Below, piece by piece: positions 12,136-22,327 of a stretch of 64,000 nt of DNA (position 1 is the first letter of the stretch; every line of letters begins with the position of its first letter). Origin of the DNA: Maylandia zebra (lineage: Eukaryota; Chordata; Actinopteri; Cichliformes; Cichlidae). The DNA is taken from NCBI RefSeq assembly GCF_041146795.1, contig NC_135185.1:22650529-22714528 (forward strand), read 5' to 3'. The notes beneath the pieces were generated by a model, which saw nothing but the letters and a program-made list of their open reading frames with translations, was not told where the DNA came from and searched no databases. Made by a program: the position numbers and the translations under genes.

Positions 12136-12984
12136 AAACAACAAAACACAAGAAGTTGCTGAACAAGTCTGCTCAAGAGACGCTAGTACCTCATTAATTA
12201 TTTTGCAGGAGTTCCCGTTTGGTTGTTTGCAAGTCATTCACTTTGCGTGTGTTGAGCTCTGTGTTTATGTTCTTGGAATTAAGTCAAGCACCGAAAGTGT
12301 GGCCATTTGCCAAGGGTGTGGCATGTCACCTCTGATGCAGCATTAGATATTCACTGACAGGATATCAATGTATATTATATTAAAATTTTGTATTTTTCAA
12401 GACACTTTTATACATACATTAACTGTGAGATAGTCAAGGAAACAAAGTCACTTAATCTGGCTGAACCAAAGTTAATGGATCACCTGGGACTATTGAGACT
12501 TAGAAATGTGAACCCTGACATTATCCTTTAAATCCTGTTAAGTCCGTGTACCAATGTATCTCCAAAACACCAACTATTCTTTAAATGACAGTAACCAAGT
12601 GATTATACGGAGGTTATTAAGAACCTTTTCTGCACAATGCTGTATTGACAAATTGTGCAGATCACCCACGCAATACAAGCTGGAGGATATTGCTAAGTGT
12701 CAGTATTATGCCATCACCAAAGAGGCTTTAACAAATCATCAGACTGATTTTTGAATAAAAGTAGTAACTCAGATCAACTGTTAAACAAGTCAAACATGGC
12801 TCTTTTACTTCTAGCTTTAAACTTGCCCATTAGCTGACTCACACCTCACATGCTCACTACATTCACCCCCAAATATTAAAAGGAAAATTCTTTGAGATGG
12901 GATAAAACAGACTCATTCCATTTGATGTATGTGCACCGATGATCAGTGTTTCTACACTGAACAACAGTGTGCTGTCACATCTAC
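12136..12984. other. Intergenic sequence
   Basis: No recognisable gene. Ordinary AT-rich sequence with short ORFs only. Confidence 0.5.
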
Positions 12985-14625
12985 ACTACTGTACAAGATT
13001 TTTGAGACATCCTCCATTTCTTCATAATTTGTTTCTAAGGTGCTAGACTTTTGTTTTTTAAGTGTTGTTGAGCACTAGTTTTCTGAAAGTCTTTCACAGT
13101 TTTGGGGGTTTTTTGGACCTTGACTGTCTTTTCACTCATTTTCAGTCTAGTCCTTGTCCCTGAGCATTTTCAGAAGATTAAAGAAGATTTTGCTTGTTGT
13201 TGTAGTTTGTTAAAGTTGCTTAACATTGACCTATGAATCATTTAAGCATAAAAAACAAGGGATGTTGTGCCTACACATAACAAACAACTTAACAAAGAAT
13301 CCACGTTAAAGTGTGTCTTTAGGTCCTTTGTTACTAGCAGCCTGTAACAACAAAGCCCAATTTGTTCCTGTTTCTTTAGCTGAATCTATAAAAAATGCCA
13401 AAGTGATATGATAGTATGCTATTTCATGATAGTGTTTTTCCATCAATAAGGTGATTGCCAAAGAGCTATTAGCCAATAACTTGGCATATCTCAGCATGGT
13501 GTACAGTGTTCTTCATTCATTTGAGGAAATGGAGGACAAAATACATGACAGGCCTAAAACAGATGAAAGACATTTCTTAACAAATAGGGGGAAATAACAC
13601 CAAAGGCCTCAGATATTCAAATTTTTGTACTTGTCACATACACAGTTCAACATGCAGTGAAATGCTTGTGTACGAGCTGTAGATAAGCTGCAGACATAGC
13701 CGCGCCATTCCAGGGCTTGGTTTTAGCATTGGGGGTCTAGCCAGGACCCTTACAGGATACCAGGTAGGAATCAAACTTGCAACTCCCACGCCGAAGTTGT
13801 GTAGCCTTACCACTACACTATTCAGCTGCACATAGGACATGAAAGATCCATTTGGCCCATTAGTTGATCCATGAACTATTCACCAAAGCCTAATCAGAAA
13901 TGGTGTCAGGGGATGGATGGCTGTCAAGAAGCCATTCTTAATGAGCTATGCCGAATTACACAAGAACTGGACTGAAAATCATTTGCAACAGGTCTTAAGG
14001 AGTGATGAGTCCAAATTTGAAGTATTTGGTTAGTATTGCTGTCAATATCTGGGGAGAGGTTCAGGAGAGAGGTACAACAGTTAGTGGCTGCAGCCATCTG
14101 TAAAAATAGTGGGGCTGTATTTCTTGGAGATCTTGTCAAAACTGATGAAATTATGAATCCAGAAAAATAACATCAGCATTTGATCCACCATGCAAAACCA
14201 TCTGAAAAGCATTTGATTGGTAATTGCTTCATTTTTCAGCATGACAGTGATCCCAAATATGCTAATGCAGTAACAGTATACCCAGATAGAAGAAAACACA
14301 ATGAAAGTCACGGATTGGCCTTCCCTGAGTCCAGACGACAACATTATTGAAGCAGTGTGAGATCATCTTGATACTGAATAGAACAAAAGGCAGCCAACAC
14401 CCAAAGAGCTTTGAATGTTCTCGAAGAAGCCTGGAGAACTGAAGACTATAAAGAAGTTACAGCAAAGCTGGAAGTGTGCCTAAGAGTTCAGGCTGAATAA
14501 ATGTACTGAGAATTGTACAAACTCTTGTTTTTGCCTCATGTCCTGCACTTTCATTTGCATTTCCATGTTTCAATGACCTGTTTCTCAATTTCCTAGAAAA
14601 TATAATGACATGAGGGATAGTCCAA
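12985..14625 (+). mobile_element. Decayed Tc1/mariner-like element, family A
   Basis: The plus strand keeps relics of a Tc1 DDE transposase. These include an AAGAACTGGACTGAAAATC-type segment and GGAGTGATGAGTCCAAATTTG (the SDESKFE motif around the first catalytic Asp). Further on, GACTGGCCTTCCCTGAGTCC-type sequence matches the DWPSLSPD region before the last catalytic Glu, and CCTGGAGAACTGAAGACTATAAAG follows near the C-terminus. Many stops break the frame. A second, inverted copy of the same family lies at about 40.12-40.83 kb. A tRNA-like retroposon at 13.62-13.83 kb interrupts it. Ends are approximate. Confidence 0.75.
13618..13832 (-). repeat. SINE-like retroposon within the Tc1 element
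   Basis: Starts with CTTGTCACATACACAGTTCA and ends with a region whose minus strand carries a B-box-like AAGTTTGATTCC. It sits inside the family A Tc1 relic, so it was inserted later. SINE identity is inferred from the box-like motif and the position. Confidence 0.45.
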
Positions 14626-15089
14626 TGACCTGAAAAACCCTGATAAGCCACTTCCAGAATCTCCCCTGTTGTTTTTTTCTCCTATGATACCATACAAGAT
14701 ACCCAAACAATTTATCATTTTAATGCCTTGTTAGGACTCCAGAGATTGTTTTGTGCTATTTAGAAGAGTCCGATCATGGACTTGCTAAGGGTAAGCCTAA
14801 TTGTTTGAAGCACATTAAAATATCAATTATCTATTTCTCTATGCAGACTGGTTCTTTTTATCATGGCACACATTCTTTTTCTTGAACTAGGCTGAGGTAC
14901 ATTGACCTCTTTCTGTGTTCAAAAGACTCAGAAAACAAAGGAGAGCATTATAAAAACTGGAAAGTCATTTAACAGGCGTCATCACACTTGCTAGAGAATT
15001 CTTTTCTTTCTTACTTGTGTCCAAACATATTGTTGTCCTTACACTTCTGTGAAACAATGGTCCTTTCTTCTTGGGACAGCTCTGTCGTC

Positions 15090-15430
15090 ACACATACAGT
15101 TGTGGACAGCGGTTTACACACTCATCATGGGCATGAAGGTCAGCTTTGGGCTTTGAATGATTTCTTTGAACTGTTCTTTTTCCAGGGTGGACTGAGTGCA
15201 TACCACAACAAGTTGCACCTCAACCAAAAACATTTGGGAACTATCAACAAGTTTCTGGTACTTCTGGCTGGATATTTAATCACTCTTCTTGATTCTGAAT
15301 AGGAATGAGGCTGGGGCTTTGGGAAGGCCATTCAATAACCTTAATATTATCCTTCTGTATCCTTTCCAAAATCAGTTTTGATGTATATTTGGGATCATAG
15401 TCCTGCTAGAACACATAATCAAGTATCTCC
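15090..15430 (+). mobile_element. Tc1-like transposon end fragment
   Basis: Begins ACATACAGTTGTGGACAGCG and GTTTACACACTCATCATGGGC, and continues with CTTTGGGAAGGCCATTCAAT and TTTGGGATCATAGTCCTGCT. These match, in order, the terminal repeat and the antisense transposase region of a common teleost Tc1 family. Truncated and mutated. Confidence 0.7.
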
Positions 15431-16016
15431 TTTTCCACAAAGATCGTCTAAAACAGCCCAGACAAAATTATTGTCAACCCTTACATGGGGTGACATGTGG
15501 ACATTTCATTTCAATCAGACAAGCATGAAAAAGACAAAAGAAATAACCCCAAGCATGGTTAAAGTAAAGGCTTAAATAACCTCTGTCTCTGTGCTGACAG
15601 TTAAATTATCAGGAAGTATAAAGTCAACGAGTCCACAACCACCTCAGCTAGACGGGGAAAATAGAAACAAAAAACTGTCCACAGGCTGAACAGAGGGAAA
15701 CCTTCAAAACAAGTTTCTAAGATTAAAGTAATCCTGAGGAATTATAGAGAATGGACACATAAAGGAGCTCGATAGCTCAAAAAGCATGCAGGTTTTTTTC
15801 TGTTTTTTGTATAGATGTAACAAATGACATCCTTTTTTGATATGACATATCTTAGCATAACATAACGACGCAGGGATTTATTGAAACTCAAAGCCTGCAT
15901 CTAATAGCGCCAAAGAATAAAGAAAACAGCTGACCATTCTACCATGGGCCCTGATTTTAATCCATCTGAACGAACTGCAGGAAATGTTGTGGATTTCCTC
16001 TGCAGCTCACTCTCCT

Positions 16017-16054
16017 GAGAGAGAGAGAGTGAGTGTGTGTGTGTGTGTGTGTGA
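16017..16054 (+). repeat. (GA)n/(GT)n microsatellite
   Basis: A GA run passes into about ten GT units, about 100 bp upstream of the GC-rich keap1a promoter region. Confidence 0.9.
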
Positions 16055-16139
16055 GTTTCGGGTTGTTGGATAAAAGATATGCTGTTGTTATTCTCGCTGA
16101 AGCGTGTTTCATCTGCGTAACTATTATCTAATTCCTGAA

Positions 16140-16900
16140 GCCGCTGTCCTGCCCCAGTCAAAGTTCAGTTTCACTTTGAGGAATGCGGCGTCCGACTAGT
16201 TGCCGTGTAGGTCTGAACATGCGTAGTTATTGCCCCGCACAATGTTTGCGGAGTGAAAAGTTGCAGTGTCATGTTGGTGTATATTCCTCCTCCCCCAACA
16301 CCAGCACCACCAACAGCACTACAGCCTTTGGACGTCGGCCCTCAGCGACTCAGAGCATCGACGAAGTTCACAAGTGCACATTTGTCCCTTTGACGTGGAG
16401 GACGAGATATCAGCGGGTTTCCTGGTAGGACGGAGAGATCTGTGCAGAGAAACACCGGCGAACACTTATCGTACTGATTGGGCAAGTCTTGCGTAACTTG
16501 TTTGAGTTGGCTTCTGTGTGAATGCGCCCCGTTCTCTTGCGACGGAGGAGTTTTAGCGGCTGCCGACCAGGTGTTTTTGTAGGTAAGTGAATCTGCAGCT
16601 GTTGGAGAATAAAACCAGCGCGGACGCGCCCTTCGGTTGGGGGGAGAGAGGAAAGGGGGATCGCTGTGATGTGTTTAAAGACGGTTCTCGTGAGTTTGTG
16701 ATCCTCCAGCAGCACTCCTGACATCACTATTCCGACATTAGCAACGTTCACGGACAGGCTGATCCCTCGGCTGGGGTAGTTTGTACGGTTCTTGTTGAGC
16801 AGTGGAGTTTATTTCCTCTCCTGGTGCGCAGACTCTTAAAGGGGAATTGAAACGTTTGCTTTGTCGCCTTTGCATGCGGAGCGCTGAATGCTGCTGCTGT
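16140..16900 (+). promoter_or_regulatory. keap1a: Probable keap1a promoter / CpG-rich region
   Basis: CpG density and GC content rise sharply between about 16140 and 16860 against AT-rich flanks, and a consensus splice donor lies within the region. The only downstream coding gene in this orientation is keap1a. No TATA box or antioxidant response element could be placed with confidence. The transcription start is unknown. Confidence 0.55.
16300..16582 (+). other. keap1a: Probable non-coding first exon (5' UTR) of keap1a
   Basis: The consensus donor TAG|GTAAGTGA at 16582/16583 lies in the CpG-rich block. It pairs plausibly with the strong acceptor at 21467-21468 (long CT tract then CTCCAG), giving intron 1 at 16583-21468. 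The left edge is a guess. The small ORFs here have no domains, which agrees with a leader exon. Confidence 0.45.
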
Positions 16901-17877
16901 TGTGCCTTTTATTTGTTTTTGGTTTTGCAGATAAAATCAAATATATTTTGACTAAATTGCAAAATTCAAATAGAATCCGGTGGAATTTTGTTTAGGCGGT
17001 TTGATTTTAAAAAGTTGTTTATTGTTCAGGACCAGTCAAACGTAGGGATATTTACTTGATATTAGTTCTCTAAATCATTCTTTTGACGCAAGAAAATGTT
17101 AGAGGTCTCTATTGCTGTGCTTCTGCATTTTAAACGCAGATCCGGTGGCCATAGTTCGTTTTCTTGATTCGTTTATTCAGAAAAAGCTAACAGTCCCCAG
17201 ACCAGTTTTAAATCATATAAAAAATAAAAATGTTGTCGACCTTTTAAAAAGGAAATTCCATAAAATGAATAAAAGTAGATACAATTTTTAAAGAAATAAC
17301 TGTAGTTCAATTTCCCGTTGAGTAATTAATTGAATAAGGGAATGATAAATGCAAGTTTGTTGATTAATTTGCGAATCCGCGTAATTTTATAATAAGAAGA
17401 AGATGAAAGGGGGGAAAGGCTACACAAGTCCCAAAAGAGCATGCTTTTTAGGATAACAAGCTATTTTCCTACACGTTCCACAACAGGCTTGATGTGTATT
17501 TATTGTTTCTGTCTCTGGTTGAATGGCACACACAAATAAATTGTAGCTCTTTTTCAAATATTTTAGGCTGTGTAGCACTTGGCCAGGGTTTCTGTTTATT
17601 GAAATTCCTTACAAGAAGCTTGGGAACTACTTATTTCCTAAATTTCACCACCTCCAGTGTGTCAACTGTTTTTCCTCTAAAGGGGGGGAATGTGATCAGT
17701 GCTCTCTGTTCACCAGCAAGATTACACAAAATATCTTAGGCTGAATGTCATGACACTCGCTAAAGCGTGGGAATGCAAGCAAAGGGAGAACCTGTTCAGT
17801 TTAGCTGGAGATCTGCATCCCTCTCAAATGTGAGAAATGAGGCACTGGTGTTGTCTGATTTTCTAAATGATGTCCAT

Positions 17878-18262
17878 TAGACTCTTTAATAGGTCAAATA
17901 CACATTAACGCAGATATCTAATCCACCAATCAAATGGCAGAAGCTTGGTGCGTTCGGGCATCTAGACATGGTCAAACTGAAGTTCAAAGCGAGCATCAGA
18001 TTGGGGGGGGAAAGGTGATTTAAGTGACTTTGAACGTGGTGTGGTTATTGGTGGAGATAGGTTGGTCTGAGTATTTCAAAAACTGCTGATCTGCTGAGAT
18101 TTTCCACTCAACCATCTTTAGGTTTTTCACAGAATGGTCAGGAAAAAGGATGATGTCCAGTGAGCGTGAGTCTTCTCTGCCTTGTTGATTCAAGAGGAGA
18201 ATGGCCAGACTACTTCGAACTGATAGGAAAGCAACAGTAACTCAAATAAAAATAACATAGCA
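17878..18262 (+). mobile_element. Truncated Tc1-like element, family B (keap1a intron 1)
   Basis: Reads CCACCAATCAAATGGCAG, then GGTGATTTAAGTGACTTTGAACG and AACTGCTGATCTGCTGAGATTT, ending near AGGAAAGCAACAGTAACTCA. This is the 5' third of a common teleost Tc1 family that also occurs at 27.43, 38.8 and 50.2 kb. Internal deletions are evident and no 3' end is present. Confidence 0.8.
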
Positions 18263-19133
18263 ACTGTGTAGAGGTGCTATCTTATCCAGAGAGAGAGAGA
18301 GAGTACACATTAAATGAATGATCACATCTGGAAATAGGCCTACTTCCTTTGGTTTAGGTGAGGGTGCTCTGTGCAGAAAGCAGGATACATGGCATTCACT
18401 TCCTTGGACAGTTACCTGCACTGTTCACACATAGGTGCAATCGAACATCGCACGGACATTGGTTAGACTTTGTGTTATCACATGCACTGGTCTACAAAAT
18501 TCAAGCTTGCACAGCGGAACTTGCTTACGAGTGGGTTTTTTTTTTTTTTCTTCCTTGTTGGGCTGTTATGGCTGAGTTAACAGATGTTTCAATTTTTTAA
18601 AACACTACAATCATCCCGTGGCATTCAACTCCAGTCTTCCTCTTTTTTTCCTTTTCTTTTTTTTCAGAAAATGTGCTTTTGTCATCATCAACATTTGTCT
18701 CGAGAAAAGTCAATGGTGACACGAAAGATGACACAGCAGAGGCGCTTTTGTCACTACTGTTACAAAACATTTCGAAGGATGTGCACTCATTACAGCTCAG
18801 CAGTTTAGGACGATATTTATTTCAGTTTTAATCTGTTTAAAAAGGTCGTTTTGAAATAAGTAATTCAATAACATTTCTAAACAGGAAATTTGCCATAAGT
18901 GCTGACTGCACCAGTTACTCTACTGTTCGGGATGTACGGAAGCAATCTGTAAATGGTTAACTGTCTGCCCCATTTGTTTCTTCTCAGAAATTCTGCACTA
19001 AGAATGGCGTGTGATTTATGAAAAGCAAACTCATCTGCAGCCGGAATCAGTGGCTTCAATGCTTCTCTTTGTTTTTAGTGTCAAAAGTATGATATCATCT
19101 GACAAAAAACTGCTTTTAAAGAAAAAGGAAGAA

Positions 19134-19179
19134 AGAAACTCCTTAAATCAAATTGAGATATTTGATTTAAGGAGTTTCT
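19134..19179. repeat. Perfect 20-bp hairpin in keap1a intron 1
   Basis: Arms 19134-19153 and 19160-19179 are exact reverse complements (left arm AGAAACTCCTTAAATCAAAT) separated by TGAGAT. The pairing stops immediately outside the arms. Confidence 0.85.
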
Positions 19180-20301
19180 AAATGCAACTAAACTAAACTG
19201 CACTCCCACTGCGGTGCTACCGGTGAGGACCTCGGTCAAACAGAACCTTCATATCTAGCTAGAATCAATAAACTGGTCAGACCAAGTGTCATATCAGCGT
19301 TACTGTTTTACTCCCTCCTCGAGTGGACTTCCCCCTCTTATCTTTTTTTTTTTCTCCATCATTTTACTGTCATCAGTGTGTGCTTCCCTGAAAATCTCAT
19401 TTTTTCTGCCCTACCCCCCCTTTGTCTGACACATTGGGTCATATGACCAGCAAGCAGGCTGACTAACTGTAGGCTGAGATGTGAGGTAGCTGGTGGCTGA
19501 GTAGATTTAATTGTGCAGCTCTGCAAATCCCCTTATCTCTAAACCACCTTTTGCTTTGACTTAAAAAAAAAAATCTTCCAAAATGTGTGTGGCAATAGTA
19601 TTTTAATTATGCACGCGTGTTGCCAAAAAGCTGCAAATGATGACATTTTGCATATAATAGTCAAAAGGATCTTGCATGGTTTAGCCTTCAGCGGGGCCTT
19701 GATTTGTCCGCCTTAATGCTTACATGTTTAATGATTCCAAGGGTTCTCACACAGACAAATGCACTATATCTACCAGGCAAGATAACAAAAGTCATGAGCT
19801 GATTTGTTTTGCTTCAAGCTGGAGCAGCAGCAACTGACGCTGGCATGCAGGAGATTTTACTGTTTGCTTGACAAGTAGCTGATCAAGGTGTGCTGTTCTG
19901 CATAAAGACGTGTGCTACAAAATAATTGTTTTTGTCTTTTATTTACTTGCATTTTTTCATAATTTGACAGCTTAATGCATTAATTCTTCTAATTATCTTT
20001 AAACCTGTTACACAAAACCTTTTGCATATCTCTTACATAAGACGTAAATAAGTTTGTAAGTTGAGAGGACACCCTGTAGCAAAAACAAAACTTTGGGCAA
20101 ACAAATTGGCCTCCAGACGAATGGCAGTCACTCACGCTTCCACCATTGCTTGGTCTTTAGTGTCAGTGATTTCAGTGAGGCAAATGCCTGATGTTGGAGC
20201 TTACTGACCAGACCTCGTCCAAGTTTCTGATTTTAGATTAATTCTGATAGGGTATGGCCACACCTAAGGCTTTTTCGCTATCTGTTTGATAGGTTTATTT
20301 T

Positions 20302-20358
20302 GGGCTGCTGCCCCCGCGACCCGGCCCCGGATAAAGCGGATGAAGATGGATGGATGTT
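20302..20358 (+). repeat. LINE 3' tail with GGAT repeats
   Basis: GGGCTGCTGCCCCCGCGACC, then CGGCCCCGGATAAAGCGGATGAAG and (GGAT)n. This is the familiar terminal sequence of 5'-truncated fish non-LTR retrotransposons. It lies in keap1a intron 1. Confidence 0.7.
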
Positions 20359-20459
20359 TATTTTGGTTTATCAGGCTAATCAAAAATATAGCGAACTTAA
20401 ACATTACAACTTAAACATTTAAATCGCATATTGAGAGTTTCAGTGAAAGATGCGAAATG

Positions 20460-20620
20460 CAAGTTCGATTTTTTGAGCCTCTCAAACAGGGAGCTATGTA
20501 TAAAAATGAACAATTCCTGAATAGTTAATGCAAAATCTTTGGTGAACATCTTGAATTAAAGTCATAAATATGCACTTCAATCGAAGCTTAATGGTTTGAT
20601 TTTAAATTTACTTAAATAGT
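20460..20620 (+). mobile_element. Terminal fragment of a DNA transposon (family shared with 41.5-42.9 kb)
   Basis: GAGCCTCTCAAACAGGGAGC, then TATGTATAAAAATGAACAATTCCTGAATAG and a later CTTGAATTAAAG. The same series appears at 42776-42870. Only this end is present. It lies in keap1a intron 1. Confidence 0.6.
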
Positions 20621-21468
20621 GGATTAAAAAATACAAAACAAAATAAAATAAGCGTCATTCTCTGAACATGTATAGACCAATCTGGCAGGTCAGTATTACG
20701 TTAAAATAGCAAGATATACCACATACATCAAAATATGCAAGTTAAAAATTAGCATGTGCCTGATGACTCATTTGGATAGATCAAAGTTGCTTTTTTTTTT
20801 TTTCTTTTAATAACTATATTTAATTATTATCCTCAGGTAGCATGATAAAAATCTATATATACTATAGGGGAAGCTGAAGGACTCTCACTCAGGCTTACTG
20901 GTGGTTCTAAACTGGTCATGGGTGTACCCCACCTCCTGCCCTGTGACAACAGTTTAAAAAAAGTTTAAGGACAATGATCACAATAGCTTGAAAGTCATTA
21001 TCTGGTTGTGTAATTTCACTTCTCTTAAATATCAGTCCTAACAAATCTGTATTTAGCCAGATGTCACTCTATGAGGATAAAATATCACATTTAGTCATAT
21101 GGAAGTCAAAAATGAAATCAAGCAATAGAAATTAAATAACACAAAAACAAAAAAGTACAAGGATAACTGGTTTATATGCAGACTGTTAACCTGCAGTTAT
21201 GAAAATCTTAGAAGAAATCACAAACACAGTGATTATTTCCTCGGCTGAAAGCTGTGTCATAAAGCAGTTCGTCACAACACGTTTTTTTCGGATTCATTTG
21301 TAAGGAAGTGAAACCCACAGTGTGTCACAGTAACACACCCACATACGCATAAGAAAAAAATGCCATATCCGGAGATCTTGATTATATTTGCTTCTTTTTA
21401 AATCACTGAAAAACTCTCAGCTTTCCTAACACCCCCCCTCTCTCTCTGTTTTACCCTCTTCTCTCCAG

Positions 21469-22114
21469 GATAAGCATCACATGAGTTGAAGAAGAATCCC
21501 TGCTATGATACAACTGATTGCAGTTGCACACATGTGCCAACCGCTTCCTTTTTTCATGTAAAAACGCTAAATGGCAGAAGACGTTGGAAAACGTCAGAAT
21601 GGACTACTTTGAAAAGCCTGAATTCTTTCAAATCCGGACCAAAAGTAATTTCATGATCGTTGCTTTTGCTTTGGGAACTGTGTGACACAAATATTGTCAG
21701 TCATGTCAGATGGGGCAGGATACGTGGCTGAGCGAGCCTTATGTGGTTCACCGTCAGTTTACAAATACGGTTCCTTGCTGTATTTCTGCAGAGAAACGCA
21801 TGACTTGAGCTTAATTTTTGCAGCATCTGGACATCTTACTTCGCCTGCTGGCTGTAGCAGTGATCACCGATGGAATGTACTATTACACAGGGGGTTGTCG
21901 ACATGCTAAAAGACTATTTTTGTGTTGAATGTTTTTTGGCAAAATGGAGGAACTGAGGATACTTGCACACTGTAGCCTTTACCTACTGAGGAGTTGAAGA
22001 CCAAAGGAACTTTCTCTGTTGAAAGTTTGAATCCAATGGGATAAGAACTAAAAACGTTTGACTGTAAAAGACTGTATCACTGAAAAACTAGATCTAAAGT
22101 GCTTTCTCCCCATA
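21469..22114 (+). promoter_or_regulatory. keap1a: keap1a 5' UTR with multiple uORFs
   Basis: The leader part of exon 2 runs from the acceptor (AG at 21467-21468) to the start codon. It contains at least these upstream ORFs: 21481-21489 (2 codons plus stop), 21505-21561 (18 aa), 21571-21612 (13 aa), 21599-21685 (28 aa), 21703-21909 (68 aa) and 21944-21997 (17 aa), plus an ATG-GGA-TAA at 22035. All terminate before the main ATG. If the whole 646-nt leader is retained in mRNA, scanning ribosomes meet many upstream starts. An internal acceptor, such as the TTTTTGCAG near 21824, could shorten it. Confidence 0.6.
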
Positions 22115-22327
22115 ATGCACTGCCCTAAAAAGAAGAAACGTCCAACATGCGACTCAGATTTCTCAGCTATTGTGGTTCCCTCTATGCGTGGGTCTGGATA
22201 TCTTGACTACACCGTCGAGAACCATGCTTCAAGGGCCCTGAAGGCCATGGATGAGTTCCGGCAGAACGAACTGCTGTGTGATCTGGTGCTGCATGTCACA
22301 TACAAGGAGAGGACAGTCGACTTCAAG
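22115..22327 (+). CDS. keap1a: keap1a coding exon 1 (residues 1-71)
   Basis: Encodes [10 protein letters not shown]..., the conserved [20 protein letters not shown] segment and the start of the BTB fold ([17 protein letters not shown]). Donor AAG|GTAATG, phase 0. The basic N-terminus and the [12 protein letters not shown] block are shared with vertebrate Keap1. The frame is open back to a TTG at 22058, but that would be a non-ATG start, so 22115 is preferred. Confidence 0.95.

Noticed and set aside
22058..22114. In-frame upstream extension of Keap1a beginning at a TTG
   Set aside because: Not an ATG. The first ATG after the in-frame stop at 22049 is 22115, with A at -3, and it gives the Keap1-like MHCPKKKK start.
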